From: a virus
Strand: one strand, 5' to 3'
Virus record (IMG/VR): IMGVR_UViG_3300045934_000081
Coordinates: 1 to 33,420 of that record
DNA length: 33,420 bases
Under the pieces are notes generated by a model. The model was not told where the DNA came from, did no database searches, and saw nothing but the letters and a program-made list of their open reading frames with translations. The translations under genes and the position numbers were made by a program. Below, piece by piece: positions 20,976-29,042 of this stretch; positions within the stretch are counted from its first letter, which is position 1, and every line of letters starts with the position of its first letter.

Positions 20976-22699
20976 TCTGTGAGCACCACTTTGCCGCCGT
21001 CACGTTGGAAGTCTAATAGCCGCTGCGCAAGGTCTCGCACGGCATCGCCGCTCAGCAGCGTGCTGGCATTGATGCCCACCACTCTGAGAGTCTGCTGCTG
21101 CGCGACGGGAAAGCCATTCACCGTCGGCGTGCCGGCAACGGTCGGCGTTGTGCCGCTGCCGAATTCGGTGCGCTTAATTGCCGCCACCTGCGCCGCGCCT
21201 TTGGCTGCGGCAGCGGCGGCCATAGCAAAGCGCAGGAACACGGGCAGCTCTTTGGCAGCCAGTGCAGCAGTCACGGCCTCATGCGTGTTGACGATAGCGT
21301 TTGCGATACTCAGCGCCTTGCTGATCTTAAATGCCCGCTTGCTGTGATCGGACAGCGCGCCAAAGGCGTCGGCAAAGTCGGCGATAACTCCGCGCGTGCG
21401 GGCACGCTGCGCGGCTGCCATTTCCTGCTCGCGCCGCTCCAGCTGCTCGCGTGCCTCAATCATGCGCAGCATGTTTTCATTTTGGTTTTCTCGCACGGCA
21501 TCCTGGTGGGCTTTCAGCTCGATTTCCCACTGGTCAAAAAAGGCGCGGTCCTCGGCCCGTCGCATGGCCTCTGCCATGTCCATGGCTTGCTCGTTTTCTT
21601 CGAGCTGCTTGGCTGACTCGATGACTGCCAGCTGAAACTCATTGCGGGCTCGCAGCGTGGCTATGGCGTCATCCTCGGCGCCGGCCTCATCCTCGGCAAA
21701 GGCGCTGCGCGCGTTTGCTTGCGCAGCTTTCAGCTCATCAATGCGTGACTGTAGCAGCACCCGCTCGCCCTCAAGCTCGGCTAGCCGCACTTCGGACACC
21801 CGCACCGACTCGCGGTACCTGGCGCCGGAAATTTTTATGAGCAGGTCCTCAATCTCGGTATTCATGTCGGCCAAGTCGCGCTCAAGCTCGACCAGGGCGC
21901 GTGAGTCGGTCAGGCCGATGAAGTCAGTAAACCCGATGACGGCCTGGGCGATGCTGTTTTGGATTTTGGCCCACTCGACTGCCAGGGGCGCCAGCGCTAG
22001 GTCACGCTGGAGCTGTAGCGCTTGGGTGCCTTTGTTGATGAGGGCCAGCCTGTCGGCGTACTCATCAGCTCGGCGCACGGCCTCATTCGGAATGATGGCG
22101 CCGACGGCTCGGGCTGCGTCGATGATGGCCTGCTGCTGCTCGCGCGCTGCCGTCAATGTCTCGACCAGCTGCTGGCCGTTGCGCCCAAAGGCGGCAGTGG
22201 CTGCGCCGACTGCCTGCTGTTGCGTGAGCGCTCCACTGCTCACGCGCTCGGTTAGGTTGTCCCACACTTCACCGACGCTCAGGGCGTTGCCCTCGGCGTC
22301 GCGAAACTTGACGCCGATTGATGTCATGGCGTCGGTAAACTCTTTGACCGGCACACCCGTGGCTATCTTGCCAAGGTTCGCATTGAGCCGCACCAGGCCG
22401 GCGTCGAGGGCGTCAGCGCTGCCACCTGTTTGCTCGGCGATAATGCGCAGCTCCTGCAAGCGCTCGGCCGTCAGGCCGGTGCGGAATGCCATGTCATGGA
22501 GCGGCGCTACCGCATTAGCTGCGGCCTCGCCCACGTCGGCGAGCTTCGATGCCAGCAGCGCGATGCCGGCGACTGCGGCCACCGGAATGGCTACCGGCCG
22601 AAATGACCGGAACGCAGAGCTAAACTTTCGGTGCAGCTTGTTTAGCTGCTGGTTTAGGCCCGAGTCATCGAGCGCCGTGCGGATAATCAGGTCAGACAT
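20972..22699 (-). CDS. Tail tape measure protein
   Basis: This 575-residue protein sets tail length. It has a basic, helical N-terminus, a hydrophobic segment IPVAAVAGIALLA (about 38-50), a tape-measure segment (MAFRTGLTAERLQELRIIAEQTGGSADALD, 70-99, typical of the family), a long charged coiled-coil region (290-430, rich in Glu/Arg/Gln), and a C-terminal ISKALSIANAIVNTHEAVTAALA... helix, a common tape-measure ending. At about 0.15 nm per residue it predicts a tail near 85 nm. It begins one base after the gp10-like gene stop. This confirms a siphovirus; no sheath gene is present. Confidence 0.9.
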   Translation of the reverse strand: MSDLIIRTALDDSGLNQQLNKLHRKFSSAFRSFRPVAIPVAAVAGIALLASKLADVGEAAANAVAPLHDMAFRTGLTAERLQELRIIAEQTGGSADALDAGLVRLNANLGKIATGVPVKEFTDAMTSIGVKFRDAEGNALSVGEVWDNLTERVSSGALTQQQAVGAATAAFGRNGQQLVETLTAAREQQQAIIDAARAVGAIIPNEAVRRADEYADRLALINKGTQALQLQRDLALAPLAVEWAKIQNSIAQAVIGFTDFIGLTDSRALVELERDLADMNTEIEDLLIKISGARYRESVRVSEVRLAELEGERVLLQSRIDELKAAQANARSAFAEDEAGAEDDAIATLRARNEFQLAVIESAKQLEENEQAMDMAEAMRRAEDRAFFDQWEIELKAHQDAVRENQNENMLRMIEAREQLERREQEMAAAQRARTRGVIADFADAFGALSDHSKRAFKISKALSIANAIVNTHEAVTAALAAKELPVFLRFAMAAAAAAKGAAQVAAIKRTEFGSGTTPTVAGTPTVNGFPVAQQQTLRVVGINASTLLSGDAVRDLAQRLLDFQRDGGKVVLTE

Positions 22700-22700
22700 A

Positions 22701-23171
22701 TCAGCCTTTGCGCTTTAGCGCTGCTCGGTACTCGCCGAAATACTGCCGAAGTCTCGGGGCCATCACACGCTTAGCGGCCTCAACAAAGCGCACGGGCAGT
22801 ATGTGCTTAGTGCCGAATTCCAAAAATCGCCAGTAAAATGCGTCGCGGTCTTTGCGCTTGCCGTCGGCACTTGCCTGGTAGCGCTTGCCAGTGCGCACGC
22901 GCACATCAGCTGCCGGCGGCCGGCCTGCCTGGTCACGCAGGAGCTTGGTATACAGCGCACGGTGTAGCACACCGTCGCGCCTCGGGGCCTGCTTGCGTAC
23001 TTCGGCCAGCGTATCTTTTGCAACTGCCTTGAGCATGGTTCGCGCTGCCTCGCGGTGCTGCTGCGGGAACGTCGAGGCCAGCCGCTGGCGCAGCTTGCGC
23101 TCATCAAACGTTAGCAGCATTGACAACCTGCTCAGGCCCACAGCAGCAGCAGCTCGCCGAATGCCGCTCAT
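22701..23171 (-). CDS. HK97 gp10-like head-tail / tail component
   Basis: This 156-residue protein resembles HK97 gp10-like proteins: a basic helical N-terminus, KAVAKDTLAEVRKQAP (48-63), and the hallmark DAFYWRFLEFGTKHILPVRFVEAAKRV (109-135), in which YWRFLEFGT followed by a proline and 'FveaA' defines the family. These proteins usually act at the neck or tail terminator. Here the gene lies after the tail-assembly chaperone instead of among the neck genes, so the order is shuffled relative to HK97. The ATG at 23171 makes an ATGA overlap with the stop of the frameshift product; an ATG at codon 18 is possible. Confidence 0.75.
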   Translation of the reverse strand: MSGIRRAAAAVGLSRLSMLLTFDERKLRQRLASTFPQQHREAARTMLKAVAKDTLAEVRKQAPRRDGVLHRALYTKLLRDQAGRPPAADVRVRTGKRYQASADGKRKDRDAFYWRFLEFGTKHILPVRFVEAAKRVMAPRLRQYFGEYRAALKRKG

Positions 23172-23712
23172 GCTTCACCCAGCCCGAGCGCCGCCCGTAT
23201 GTCGGGGTCACGCGCTGCCTGCTGGTGCCTTGCGTCGGTGCGTCGCATGTCAAACACTGCCCACCAGTCTGCTGGCGTTGCTGTCCAAAAGTCGGCCGGC
23301 GGCAAAGCCCAGGCCAGCCATGCGCGGTATTGATCCCACACCAGCGCTGCCGCCGTCAGGCTTTTGGGGCGGGCGCGTCACCTTGCTCGGTGTCGCCCAC
23401 GGGCGTGGCCGGCTGGCCGGCAGTGGCAAAGCCCACGAGCACGTCAACCGCAGCGCTAATGACAGCGATGGGCTTGTGCTCGGCGGCCAACTGCCAAAAA
23501 GCATCATGGGGTTTACCCGTGACGATTGACAGCACATCGACGGCGCGGGCCGTGTTGAGCCCGAGCGTGCTGCTTGGCCGGGTTGCATGCCCGGCCAGCA
23601 GCACATAGGGGTCATGCTCGCGGTCACAGAGCTGCTTGAGCCGCTGGAATTCCAGCGGCACATCAGCCGACCAGTCGCCCACCTGCACCCTCACTGACCG
23701 ATTGCCCGGCAT
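23168..23712 (-). CDS. Tail assembly chaperone, long form (G-T) made by -1 frameshift
   Basis: The gene at 23356-23712 ends two codons after a slippery heptamer. Reading one base back after AAA continues for 64 codons: SLTAAALVWDQYRAWLAWALPPADFW..., to a TGA at 23168-23170 that overlaps the next ATG. The extension contains ADWWAVFDMRRTDARHQQAARDPDIRAAL, typical of the T part of tail chaperones. The fusion would be 181 residues: 117 from the G frame plus 64. As in lambda G/GT, the two products would coat the tape measure and recruit tail tube subunits; the ratio is set by slip frequency. The long open frame in exact phase with the slip site is strong evidence. Confidence 0.85.
23356..23712 (-). 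CDS. Tail assembly chaperone, short form (G-like)
   Basis: This 118-residue protein is the unshifted product. It sits just upstream of the tape measure, after the tail tube gene, the canonical place. It starts MPGNRSVRVQVGDWSADVPLEF and is mainly helical from 20 on (RLKQLCDREHDPYVLLAGH; LGLNTARAVDVLSIVTGKPHDAFWQLAAEHKPIAVISAAVDVLVGF), ending in an acidic Ala/Pro linker DTEQGDAPAPKA where the frameshift occurs. It is known in the family that the short form is made in large excess over the long one. It starts one base after the tube gene stop. Confidence 0.8.
   Translation of the reverse strand: MPGNRSVRVQVGDWSADVPLEFQRLKQLCDREHDPYVLLAGHATRPSSTLGLNTARAVDVLSIVTGKPHDAFWQLAAEHKPIAVISAAVDVLVGFATAGQPATPVGDTEQGDAPAPKA
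23362..23368 (-). promoter_or_regulatory. -1 ribosomal frameshift site C CCA AAA
   Basis: On the coding strand the heptamer is C CCA AAA with CCA and AAA as zero-frame codons, so both tRNAs can re-pair after slipping back (CCC AAA). It fits the X XXY YYZ rule. The zero-frame stop comes one codon later (GCC TGA). No long perfect stem is obvious just downstream, though the sequence is GC-rich. Confidence 0.85.
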
Positions 23713-23713
23713 G

Positions 23714-24154
23714 TTACGCGGTCTCTAGGGGCTCGACGGTCATTTCGCCGGAGCTTGCAAGCTCCAGGTCAACGGTGGCGGCATCCTCGGTCGGGTAATT
23801 GAACGCGCCCGCGCGCGCGTTCCACAGCCCCGAAATGCTGCGGCCATGCACTGGGTCATCGACTCGGGCAATGATTTGCGTCACGCCGTTTTCGAGTATC
23901 AGCTGGCCCAGCACTCGCGCGGCGTCGCTGCGCCCCGCGGTGAACGTGCCGGCGAAAGTGAAGCCCCGGCGCGTCGGTACTGGGAGCGAACGCTGCCACC
24001 CGTCGTCGTCGTCGTCGGTGATGTCGGGAAAGTCTGCGACGGGCGTCAGGGTTTTGTCACGCATCGCAAACAGCGCCGGCTCTGACTCGCTATTCAGCGG
24101 GTCGGTGTTGATGTACAGCCGCGTAACGCGGCCGACGTTTGCATTCTCGGTCAT
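23714..24154 (-). CDS. Major tail tube protein
   Basis: This 146-residue protein has the features of siphophage tail tube proteins: an N-terminal strand RVTRLYINTD, a PLPxxR-like section (RSLPVPTRRGFTFAGTF), helical ARVLGQLILENGVTQIIARVDD, and a C-terminal FNYPTEDAATVDLELASSGEMTVEPL reading as paired strands. Placement before the chaperone and tape measure supports the call. It has a very strong ribosome binding site, AGGAGACCGAGACC directly before the ATG at 24154, fitting a highly expressed structural protein. A run of six Asp in PDITDDDDDGW is notable and probably lies in a surface loop. Confidence 0.8.
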   Translation of the reverse strand: MTENANVGRVTRLYINTDPLNSESEPALFAMRDKTLTPVADFPDITDDDDDGWQRSLPVPTRRGFTFAGTFTAGRSDAARVLGQLILENGVTQIIARVDDPVHGRSISGLWNARAGAFNYPTEDAATVDLELASSGEMTVEPLETA

Positions 24155-24166
24155 GGTCTCGGTCTC

Positions 24167-24592
24167 CTAGTCAGTGGGTTGCAGTAGCCTGGCCGTGAAA
24201 GTCACAGAGCCGCGCCGCGTTCGGCCATCACTTTGCAGCTCGACGGGCTGGCTACCGTCAAGGATAAAAATTAGCTCGCCCTCATCGGAAGCATAATGCA
24301 ACCGATGCAGAAGCGCCACGAGTATGTCAATGACCTGGTGGGCCTCTTTGCGCCCGCGGTACCGTGACCATATTTCTATTTCGGCCTGATACTGGGTCAT
24401 GTGCCCGGTGTCTTTGTCGTCGGGCATGTAGGGGCTGACCGTGATGCGCCCGAATACAATATACGGGAACGCCGTGTCAGGCTGATCGGTCAGCGTTGTG
24501 TCGGGCACGTCATCGTGCGCCGCACATGGCACGGGCGTCAGGGCGCCGGGCAGGATTTCGGCGAGGGCCTGGTGCACCAGCTGCAAGCTCAT
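24167..24592 (-). CDS. Tail terminator / completion protein, DUF3168 type
   Basis: This 141-residue protein matches the tail-terminator family: SLQLVHQALAEILP at the start, DTAFPYIVFGRITVSP (38-53, with the conserved FPYIvfG), MTQYQAEIEIWSRYRGRKEAHQVIDIL (65-91, with 'EIWSryrG..ea'), and a C-terminal RTRRGSVTFTARL strand. These proteins cap the tail tube before it joins the head. It overlaps the preceding head-tail adaptor gene as ATGA, and lies upstream of the tube gene in the common order. Confidence 0.85.
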   Translation of the reverse strand: MSLQLVHQALAEILPGALTPVPCAAHDDVPDTTLTDQPDTAFPYIVFGRITVSPYMPDDKDTGHMTQYQAEIEIWSRYRGRKEAHQVIDILVALLHRLHYASDEGELIFILDGSQPVELQSDGRTRRGSVTFTARLLQPTD

Positions 24593-24924
24593 GGCGCTCG
24601 GCCTCGCTCAAGGTCAAGGTACACCCAGTATGGGCTCGACGCATCCACTGCGATGATGGCGTGCCTTAAGTCATTCCACAGCACGGCGTCGGACTCACGC
24701 AGGCCGGCGCCGTCGATGGCATGCAGGCGCGCGCGGAACGCAAAGAGCGCCGTTAGCCGCTCATCCTCAACGCGCTCGGTGGCCGACCGCGGCACTATGT
24801 CGGCCCACGCAATGGCCAGGGTCTCCCAGGCTATGGTGCTGCCGCCAAACCCGTCGGCAATCTTTTGCGGGCGCTGCAACGTCACGGGGTGACGCATAGG
24901 CCCGGCATGCACATGCTTGGGCAT
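24589..24924 (-). CDS. Head-tail adaptor (phage_H_T_join-like)
   Basis: This 111-residue protein shows the head-tail joining family pattern: MRHPVTLQRPQKIADGFGGSTIAWETLAIAWADIVPRSATER (about 10-51; 'pvtlq...dg.Gg....w..la..wA.i.p....E'), FAFRARLHAIDGAGLRESDAVLW, and a final strand WVYLDLERG. It would form a ring in the neck between the gp6-like connector and the tail. The ATG at 24924 is 2 bases after the stop of the connector gene; the longer frame to 24981 is in the wrong context. It overlaps the next gene as ATGA. Confidence 0.8.
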   Translation of the reverse strand: MPKHVHAGPMRHPVTLQRPQKIADGFGGSTIAWETLAIAWADIVPRSATERVEDERLTALFAFRARLHAIDGAGLRESDAVLWNDLRHAIIAVDASSPYWVYLDLERGRAP

Positions 24925-24926
24925 GG

Positions 24927-25235
24927 CTACGCTGACTCCTGATTTGCAGAGCCAAACACTGGGAACATGATGCGCCGGCACACCGAGCGCACGCCGCTGG
25001 TGATAGGATTTGCGCCGGGGTCGATGTACATATTGTGAACGGCCATGAGCACTGCCAGCTGGTAAATGCGCTGGTTGTCCTCGCCCATTTCATAAACCCA
25101 GGTCTCACCGTCGGGCAGGCTGTACTCTTGCGCCAGCAGCAGCTCAACGGCCTCGATGTACATTGTAATCAGCGCATCATGCGCCGTGTGCGTCACACGT
25201 AGGTGTGACTTCACCAGGGTAAGGTCGGTAATCAT
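24927..25235 (-). CDS. Head-tail connector, HK97 gp6-like
   Basis: This 102-residue protein has the gp6 signature: LTLVKSHLRVTHTAHDALITMYIEAVELLL (5-34), as in 'l...K.hLRvd...dDalI..yi.aA'. The following helical part, IYQLAVLMAVHNMYIDPGA (57-75), matches the usual 'ik.AilllvahwYenR' element. These proteins form a ring under the portal. It overlaps the previous small membrane-protein gene as ATGA and is followed by the head-tail adaptor. Confidence 0.85.
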   Translation of the reverse strand: MITDLTLVKSHLRVTHTAHDALITMYIEAVELLLAQEYSLPDGETWVYEMGEDNQRIYQLAVLMAVHNMYIDPGANPITSGVRSVCRRIMFPVFGSANQESA

Positions 25236-25486
25236 GCGCTGTGCTCCAGGGTGGTGACCACTTGGCCACCCATTTGTACCTTAGTCTCAAGTATCAGCAC
25301 ACGGTCAGCGAGCTTGCGCAGCTCTTGCCGCACGCGCCGCAGCTCGGCCGTGCCGGCCTCGGCTGCTTGCTTAGCCTGCAAGGCGTCGGCTTTGATGCCG
25401 CCTACTGTCCACACCACAGCGACCACGCTCGAAAGCATGGTGAGCAGCGGCGTGAGCAGCGGCGCGAATACTGCCAGGCTGTCCAT
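25232..25486 (-). CDS. Small membrane-anchored coiled-coil protein
   Basis: This 84-residue protein has an N-terminal hydrophobic stretch LAVFAPLLTPLLTMLSSVVAVVWTVGGI (4-31) and then a coiled coil (QAKQAAEAGTAELRRVRQELRKLADRVLILETKVQM). It lies between the portal gene and the connector gene with TGATG and ATGA overlaps, so it belongs to the head operon. The one-helix-plus-coil layout is shared by many phage proteins annotated as putative inner-membrane spanins or holin partners, but a virion or assembly role fits the place as well. Undecided. Confidence 0.6.
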   Translation of the reverse strand: MDSLAVFAPLLTPLLTMLSSVVAVVWTVGGIKADALQAKQAAEAGTAELRRVRQELRKLADRVLILETKVQMGGQVVTTLEHSA

Positions 25487-27063
25487 CAGGCGCGCGCCTT
25501 CGGCTGCTTGCCGCGGGCCGCGAACATGGCCCAGCTGCGCGGGTCATCGCCCGGCGGCCCTGCGGCGCCTTCGGCGATTGCAAGCCAGGTGCTGCCATGG
25601 TGGTGCACCAGGCTGCCGCATGCGTATGCAGTGCCCTGCACGTAGGTGCCACACCAGCGCATCGGCACCGACTGCTCACCGATGCGCAGCTCGCCCTCGG
25701 GCTCATCCTCGGCAGGAGCTGGCGCAGGGGGCGCAGCGGTCCCGAATGGGTCAGGCTGCGCGCTGCGCTTGGCCAAGTCGGCCAGGCTGAAATTTTGCTG
25801 CTGCAAGTATGGCGAGTCACCACCGAGCACCGGCATTAGGCCAAGCTCCGCGCGGGCCTCATTGGGGGCGAGTATGCCGCCGCCGACGCCTGCGCTGTAA
25901 TACTCTACGCGCGCCTGCGGGTCGAATGCGAGCAGGCCCATGGGGTCATGCTCGATACGGTCACGCGCCCGGCGCTCACCGAGAATGCCGCCGGTCAGGA
26001 GCTGCGCCATTTGCGTTAGTATGGGCTGCAACGTCGAGCTGTAATAGTGCTGCATTGCTATGCCCAAGGCGTCGCCGGCTGGCGCCGTCGCCGCACCGAT
26101 GAGCCACGCCGGCACGCCGAATGCGCGCGCAACGTCCTCGGCGCCAAACTTGGCCAAGTCGATGAGCTGCGCGTCACGCGCGCTGCGCGAGACCAGCTCA
26201 AACTTAAAATTACTCCCAAGCACCGCGACGCCCTTGCGGTTTTCATTCGAGCCGCCGCCGAATTTAGTGAGCCATCGGCCGGCCATTTCATCGGCCTGCT
26301 GCTGGTTGATTTCCTCGGGGCCAGTGATGACGCCGAGCGGCACGGCCTGAGCGTCGAGCAGCGCGCCCAGTTTCATGGTGGCGCTGTTGCCGGCCGGCAG
26401 GAGCGGACTGCTGCCGCATAGGGGGGAGCTAAGCGGCAAATAGCGGTGCGCCAAAACCTGCTCGGCCGGCACCAGCACATCGGACACCAGCCCATTTAGC
26501 GCGTCGGCTTTGAGCTGGTAAAACAAGTCGCCGGTCTCCTGGGAGACTCGCTCGCGGACCAGGCCGGGGTCGAGCACGTATGCGGCATCGACGTTGCCCA
26601 GCTCATCGCGGCGCAGTAGCACGTAGGCGACGCCATGCAAGAGCAGCGACACCACCCAGCTGACTAGGAAATCAAACAGGGTTTGATAGTGATTCGGCCG
26701 GCGCAGCCATGCATCAAACTGCACGTCAGTGCGCGGCAGCCATATTGTGTAGTTTCGCGCAGCAATGGCGCGCGTGGTCGGCGTCACGGTGCGCAGCGGC
26801 AGCTTTGCTATGTCGAAAGCCAGCTGGCGCACGCAGGCGTAAACGGGCGAATGCGTAAGCATTTCGAGCGCAGTAAGCGGCGTCAAGTCTCGCGACAGCA
26901 CGGGGTACTGGAAAAGGACATGCCAGCCACTGCCACTCATGCTGCTCGGGAAAGCCTGCTCGACAAGCACGGCGCGTGGTGCGGTGGTAGCTGGCACAGG
27001 GACTGGGGCGCCTTGACGGCGCCCCAGTTTGAGCAGCCACCGAAACGGGTTCGGTAGCTTCAT
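25486..27063 (-). CDS. Portal protein, HK97 type, with C-terminal carbohydrate-binding-like domain
   Basis: This 525-residue protein is the portal through which DNA enters the head. Family features: SGSGWHVLF near 43-51, LEMLTHSPVYACVRQLAFDIAKLPLR (65-90), WVVSLLLHGVAYVLLRRDELGN, VISGPEE-like GVITGPEEINQQQADEMAGRWLTKFGG, FELVSRSARDAQLIDLAKFGAEDVARAFGVP, and YYSSTLQPILTQMA. After residue ~440 the sequence is Ala/Pro-rich, then about 468-517 forms a CBM5/12-like domain: MRWCGTYVQGTAYACGSLVHHHGSTWLA, ending PPGDDPRSWAMFAARG. HK97 portals normally end near 420 residues, so this is an extension. The gene lies after the capsid gene; it usually lies before the protease. Confidence 0.9.
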   Translation of the reverse strand: MKLPNPFRWLLKLGRRQGAPVPVPATTAPRAVLVEQAFPSSMSGSGWHVLFQYPVLSRDLTPLTALEMLTHSPVYACVRQLAFDIAKLPLRTVTPTTRAIAARNYTIWLPRTDVQFDAWLRRPNHYQTLFDFLVSWVVSLLLHGVAYVLLRRDELGNVDAAYVLDPGLVRERVSQETGDLFYQLKADALNGLVSDVLVPAEQVLAHRYLPLSSPLCGSSPLLPAGNSATMKLGALLDAQAVPLGVITGPEEINQQQADEMAGRWLTKFGGGSNENRKGVAVLGSNFKFELVSRSARDAQLIDLAKFGAEDVARAFGVPAWLIGAATAPAGDALGIAMQHYYSSTLQPILTQMAQLLTGGILGERRARDRIEHDPMGLLAFDPQARVEYYSAGVGGGILAPNEARAELGLMPVLGGDSPYLQQQNFSLADLAKRSAQPDPFGTAAPPAPAPAEDEPEGELRIGEQSVPMRWCGTYVQGTAYACGSLVHHHGSTWLAIAEGAAGPPGDDPRSWAMFAARGKQPKARA

Positions 27064-27066
27064 TGG

Positions 27067-28446
27067 CTAAGCACTCTCGGGGTAGTACAGGGCCGACTCG
27101 ACATGCTTGACGGCGCCGCTGCGACGCTTGGCGAAGTTCACCGAGCGCACGGCCTTGATGGCCACGGCGTGAGTCTGGAACATGTTTACCGGGACCTGGG
27201 CGAGGGCGATGCTGGTCGGCGTGATGATTTCGCCGGCCGGGCTGTCGCTCATTTCGATGGTTGCCTCGCGGGAAAGCGCAACCTCGATGCTCGGGTCATC
27301 AATGCGATACACGTCGCCGGGCTTCGCGAGAATGAGGCGCCCTGCCTCGACGTTGTGGCCGGTGAATACCGGGTAACCCTCCAACGTGCCGCCCGTGGCG
27401 CTGATCGCCGGGAACGCGCGCACGTCGAATTCATTGCGCAGCGAGGCGAGCTGTAGCGCGAGGCCGGGATTCATCACCCAGGCCAAGCCTTCCTCATTCT
27501 TTTCGCTGATGAATGCGTTGATGAGCGCAAAAATGTCCGCGCGAGCGCCTGCGATGCCTGCGCCGGCCGTCGCGATGGGCGCGACGCCTGCGAGCAAGCC
27601 GGCCGGGCTGACCGTGGGCACGGCCGCGTCATCGCCAAAGGCCGTTGTATCGACCACCTGGCGCAGAGCTTCCACCAGTGCGTCGCGCACCAGCAGCTCG
27701 CCGCTCGGGTCGGCACGTCGCAGCCATTCCTCGGAAATGACCGTGAGGCCGGCAACCTTGAGCGTGGTCAACTGCACCGATAGGAAATCGAGCGCACTGA
27801 CCGGAATGCCCTTGCCTTGGCCAACCCAGTAACCCGTCGCCGCGCCATCCTGGCCTTTGATGAGTATATCGGTCGGCACCTGCCGGAAGCCAATGCGGTC
27901 GAAAATGGTGCGGCTGTACAGGAATTCGATGAAGTCATTACGCGCGCGCGTATCGTACTGCACCAATTCCTCGCCCCACGCCGGGTTTGTGCCTTCGAGG
28001 CCGAGCCCGCCGCCGCCGACCGTGGCCTGAATCCACTTGACCAGGTTCGGGTGCGACTTGCCCCAGCGCTGATGCGCGATGACCGCGGGGCCGCCCGCGT
28101 CGGGGTTGCGCTGCGACTCCAGGCGCGCGATGACCATGCGCACGAATGACTGGCCTTGCCATTTGTCATCCGGGTCTTTGCGCACGATTGTCGGCGCAGG
28201 CGCTCTGCGCTGGTCGGCAATCGGCGCCGCCGTCGCGGCTTGCGCTCGCATCGCGGTCTCGATATTGGCAATTTGGCGCTCGACGCCGGCCAGCTCCGCG
28301 GCCCAGCCGTCATGCGCGGTTTGCTCGGCCTCGGTCAAGGCGCGCGCGCCCTGCTCGGTTACCGTGCCTTCGAGCTGGGTCTGCATCGCTGCGGCCAGCT
28401 CGGTTTTGCGGGCGCGATACTGCGCCAGCAATTCGGAAAGTGTCAT
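27067..28446 (-). CDS. Major capsid protein, HK97 fold
   Basis: This 459-residue protein is the capsid precursor. An N-terminal delta/scaffold-like domain, helical and charged (LSELLAQYRARKTELAAAMQTQ; ALTEAEQTAHDGWAAELAGVERQIANIETAM), spans about 1-95. The HK97 core follows, including LVVSEEWL-like AGLTVISEEWL, NEFDVRAFPAISATGGTLEGYPVFTGHNVEAGRLILAKPGDVYRIDD, and the C-terminal NMFQTHAVAIKAVRSVNFAKRR. The protease gene just upstream suggests that the N-terminal domain is cleaved after assembly. The ATG at 28446 has AGGAGC eight bases upstream and follows the protease stop by one base. Confidence 0.92.
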   Translation of the reverse strand: MTLSELLAQYRARKTELAAAMQTQLEGTVTEQGARALTEAEQTAHDGWAAELAGVERQIANIETAMRAQAATAAPIADQRRAPAPTIVRKDPDDKWQGQSFVRMVIARLESQRNPDAGGPAVIAHQRWGKSHPNLVKWIQATVGGGGLGLEGTNPAWGEELVQYDTRARNDFIEFLYSRTIFDRIGFRQVPTDILIKGQDGAATGYWVGQGKGIPVSALDFLSVQLTTLKVAGLTVISEEWLRRADPSGELLVRDALVEALRQVVDTTAFGDDAAVPTVSPAGLLAGVAPIATAGAGIAGARADIFALINAFISEKNEEGLAWVMNPGLALQLASLRNEFDVRAFPAISATGGTLEGYPVFTGHNVEAGRLILAKPGDVYRIDDPSIEVALSREATIEMSDSPAGEIITPTSIALAQVPVNMFQTHAVAIKAVRSVNFAKRRSGAVKHVESALYYPESA

Positions 28447-28447
28447 G

Positions 28448-29029
28448 CTACTTGCTCCTGAATGGTGAACGAATGAGCAGCGGGGCACCGAGCGGTGCAG
28501 TGACTGCGGGCGCGTGCTGCGAGACCGCGCCCGAGTCGAGGCCGGCGGCCACTAGCGAAACTTCTACTAGCGACCACTGGCGGAAAATTGGGAAGCCCTC
28601 GGAGTCATCGAAGCTCGCGAAGTCGGGCACAAAACCGACCGACACGGCCGGGAGCAGGCCCTGCATGTAGCGGGCCATTGCGTCGGCGTAACGGGCGTGC
28701 CACGCGGTGGCCTCGCCCTCGGGCGGCACAAAGTGGGCGGCAAAAGCCACGTCATCGTCACTCTGCGTGAGAGTGTCAACAATGCCAAGCGGCGTATCAT
28801 GCGCGTGCTCGGCGAGCAGCAGCACGGTCTCAGCGCCGCGCTGCATGCCGCGGGGGTCGAGGCCATAGCCGCCGTGATTCTTGCCCTTTGTCATGGCAGT
28901 GCCGGCGACGGTGGCCGGGGCCTTGCCGTCGGTGGCCACAAACTGCTGCATGGGCTTGCCCGTGGAAAAGTCGAGCAGCAGGATAGCCGGCGAGTGCCGG
29001 CGAATAATCGCATTCTGAATCAGCAGCAT
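28448..29029 (-). CDS. Prohead maturation protease, S78 (HK97 gp4) type
   Basis: This 193-residue serine protease has the family triad region: AEHAHDTPLGI (73-83, candidate His77), LLPAVSVGFVP (125-135, candidate Ser130), and QWSLVEVSLVAAG (151-163, candidate Glu156). It would cut the capsid delta domain and itself during maturation. The ATG at 29027-29029 with AGGAG about 10 bases upstream is preferred; the frame continues further upstream, but that part lies in the preceding virion gene. It directly precedes the capsid gene, the usual order, but follows two virion-protein genes where the portal would be expected. Confidence 0.92.
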   Translation of the reverse strand: MLLIQNAIIRRHSPAILLLDFSTGKPMQQFVATDGKAPATVAGTAMTKGKNHGGYGLDPRGMQRGAETVLLLAEHAHDTPLGIVDTLTQSDDDVAFAAHFVPPEGEATAWHARYADAMARYMQGLLPAVSVGFVPDFASFDDSEGFPIFRQWSLVEVSLVAAGLDSGAVSQHAPAVTAPLGAPLLIRSPFRSK

Positions 29030-29042
29030 TTTGGGCGTGCTC

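Noticed and set aside
21642-22718. Long plus-strand open frame (358 codons) opposite the tape measure gene
   Set aside because: It is rich in Ser, Arg and Ala in the way of antisense frames of GC-rich coding sequence, and the minus strand encodes a clear tape measure protein.
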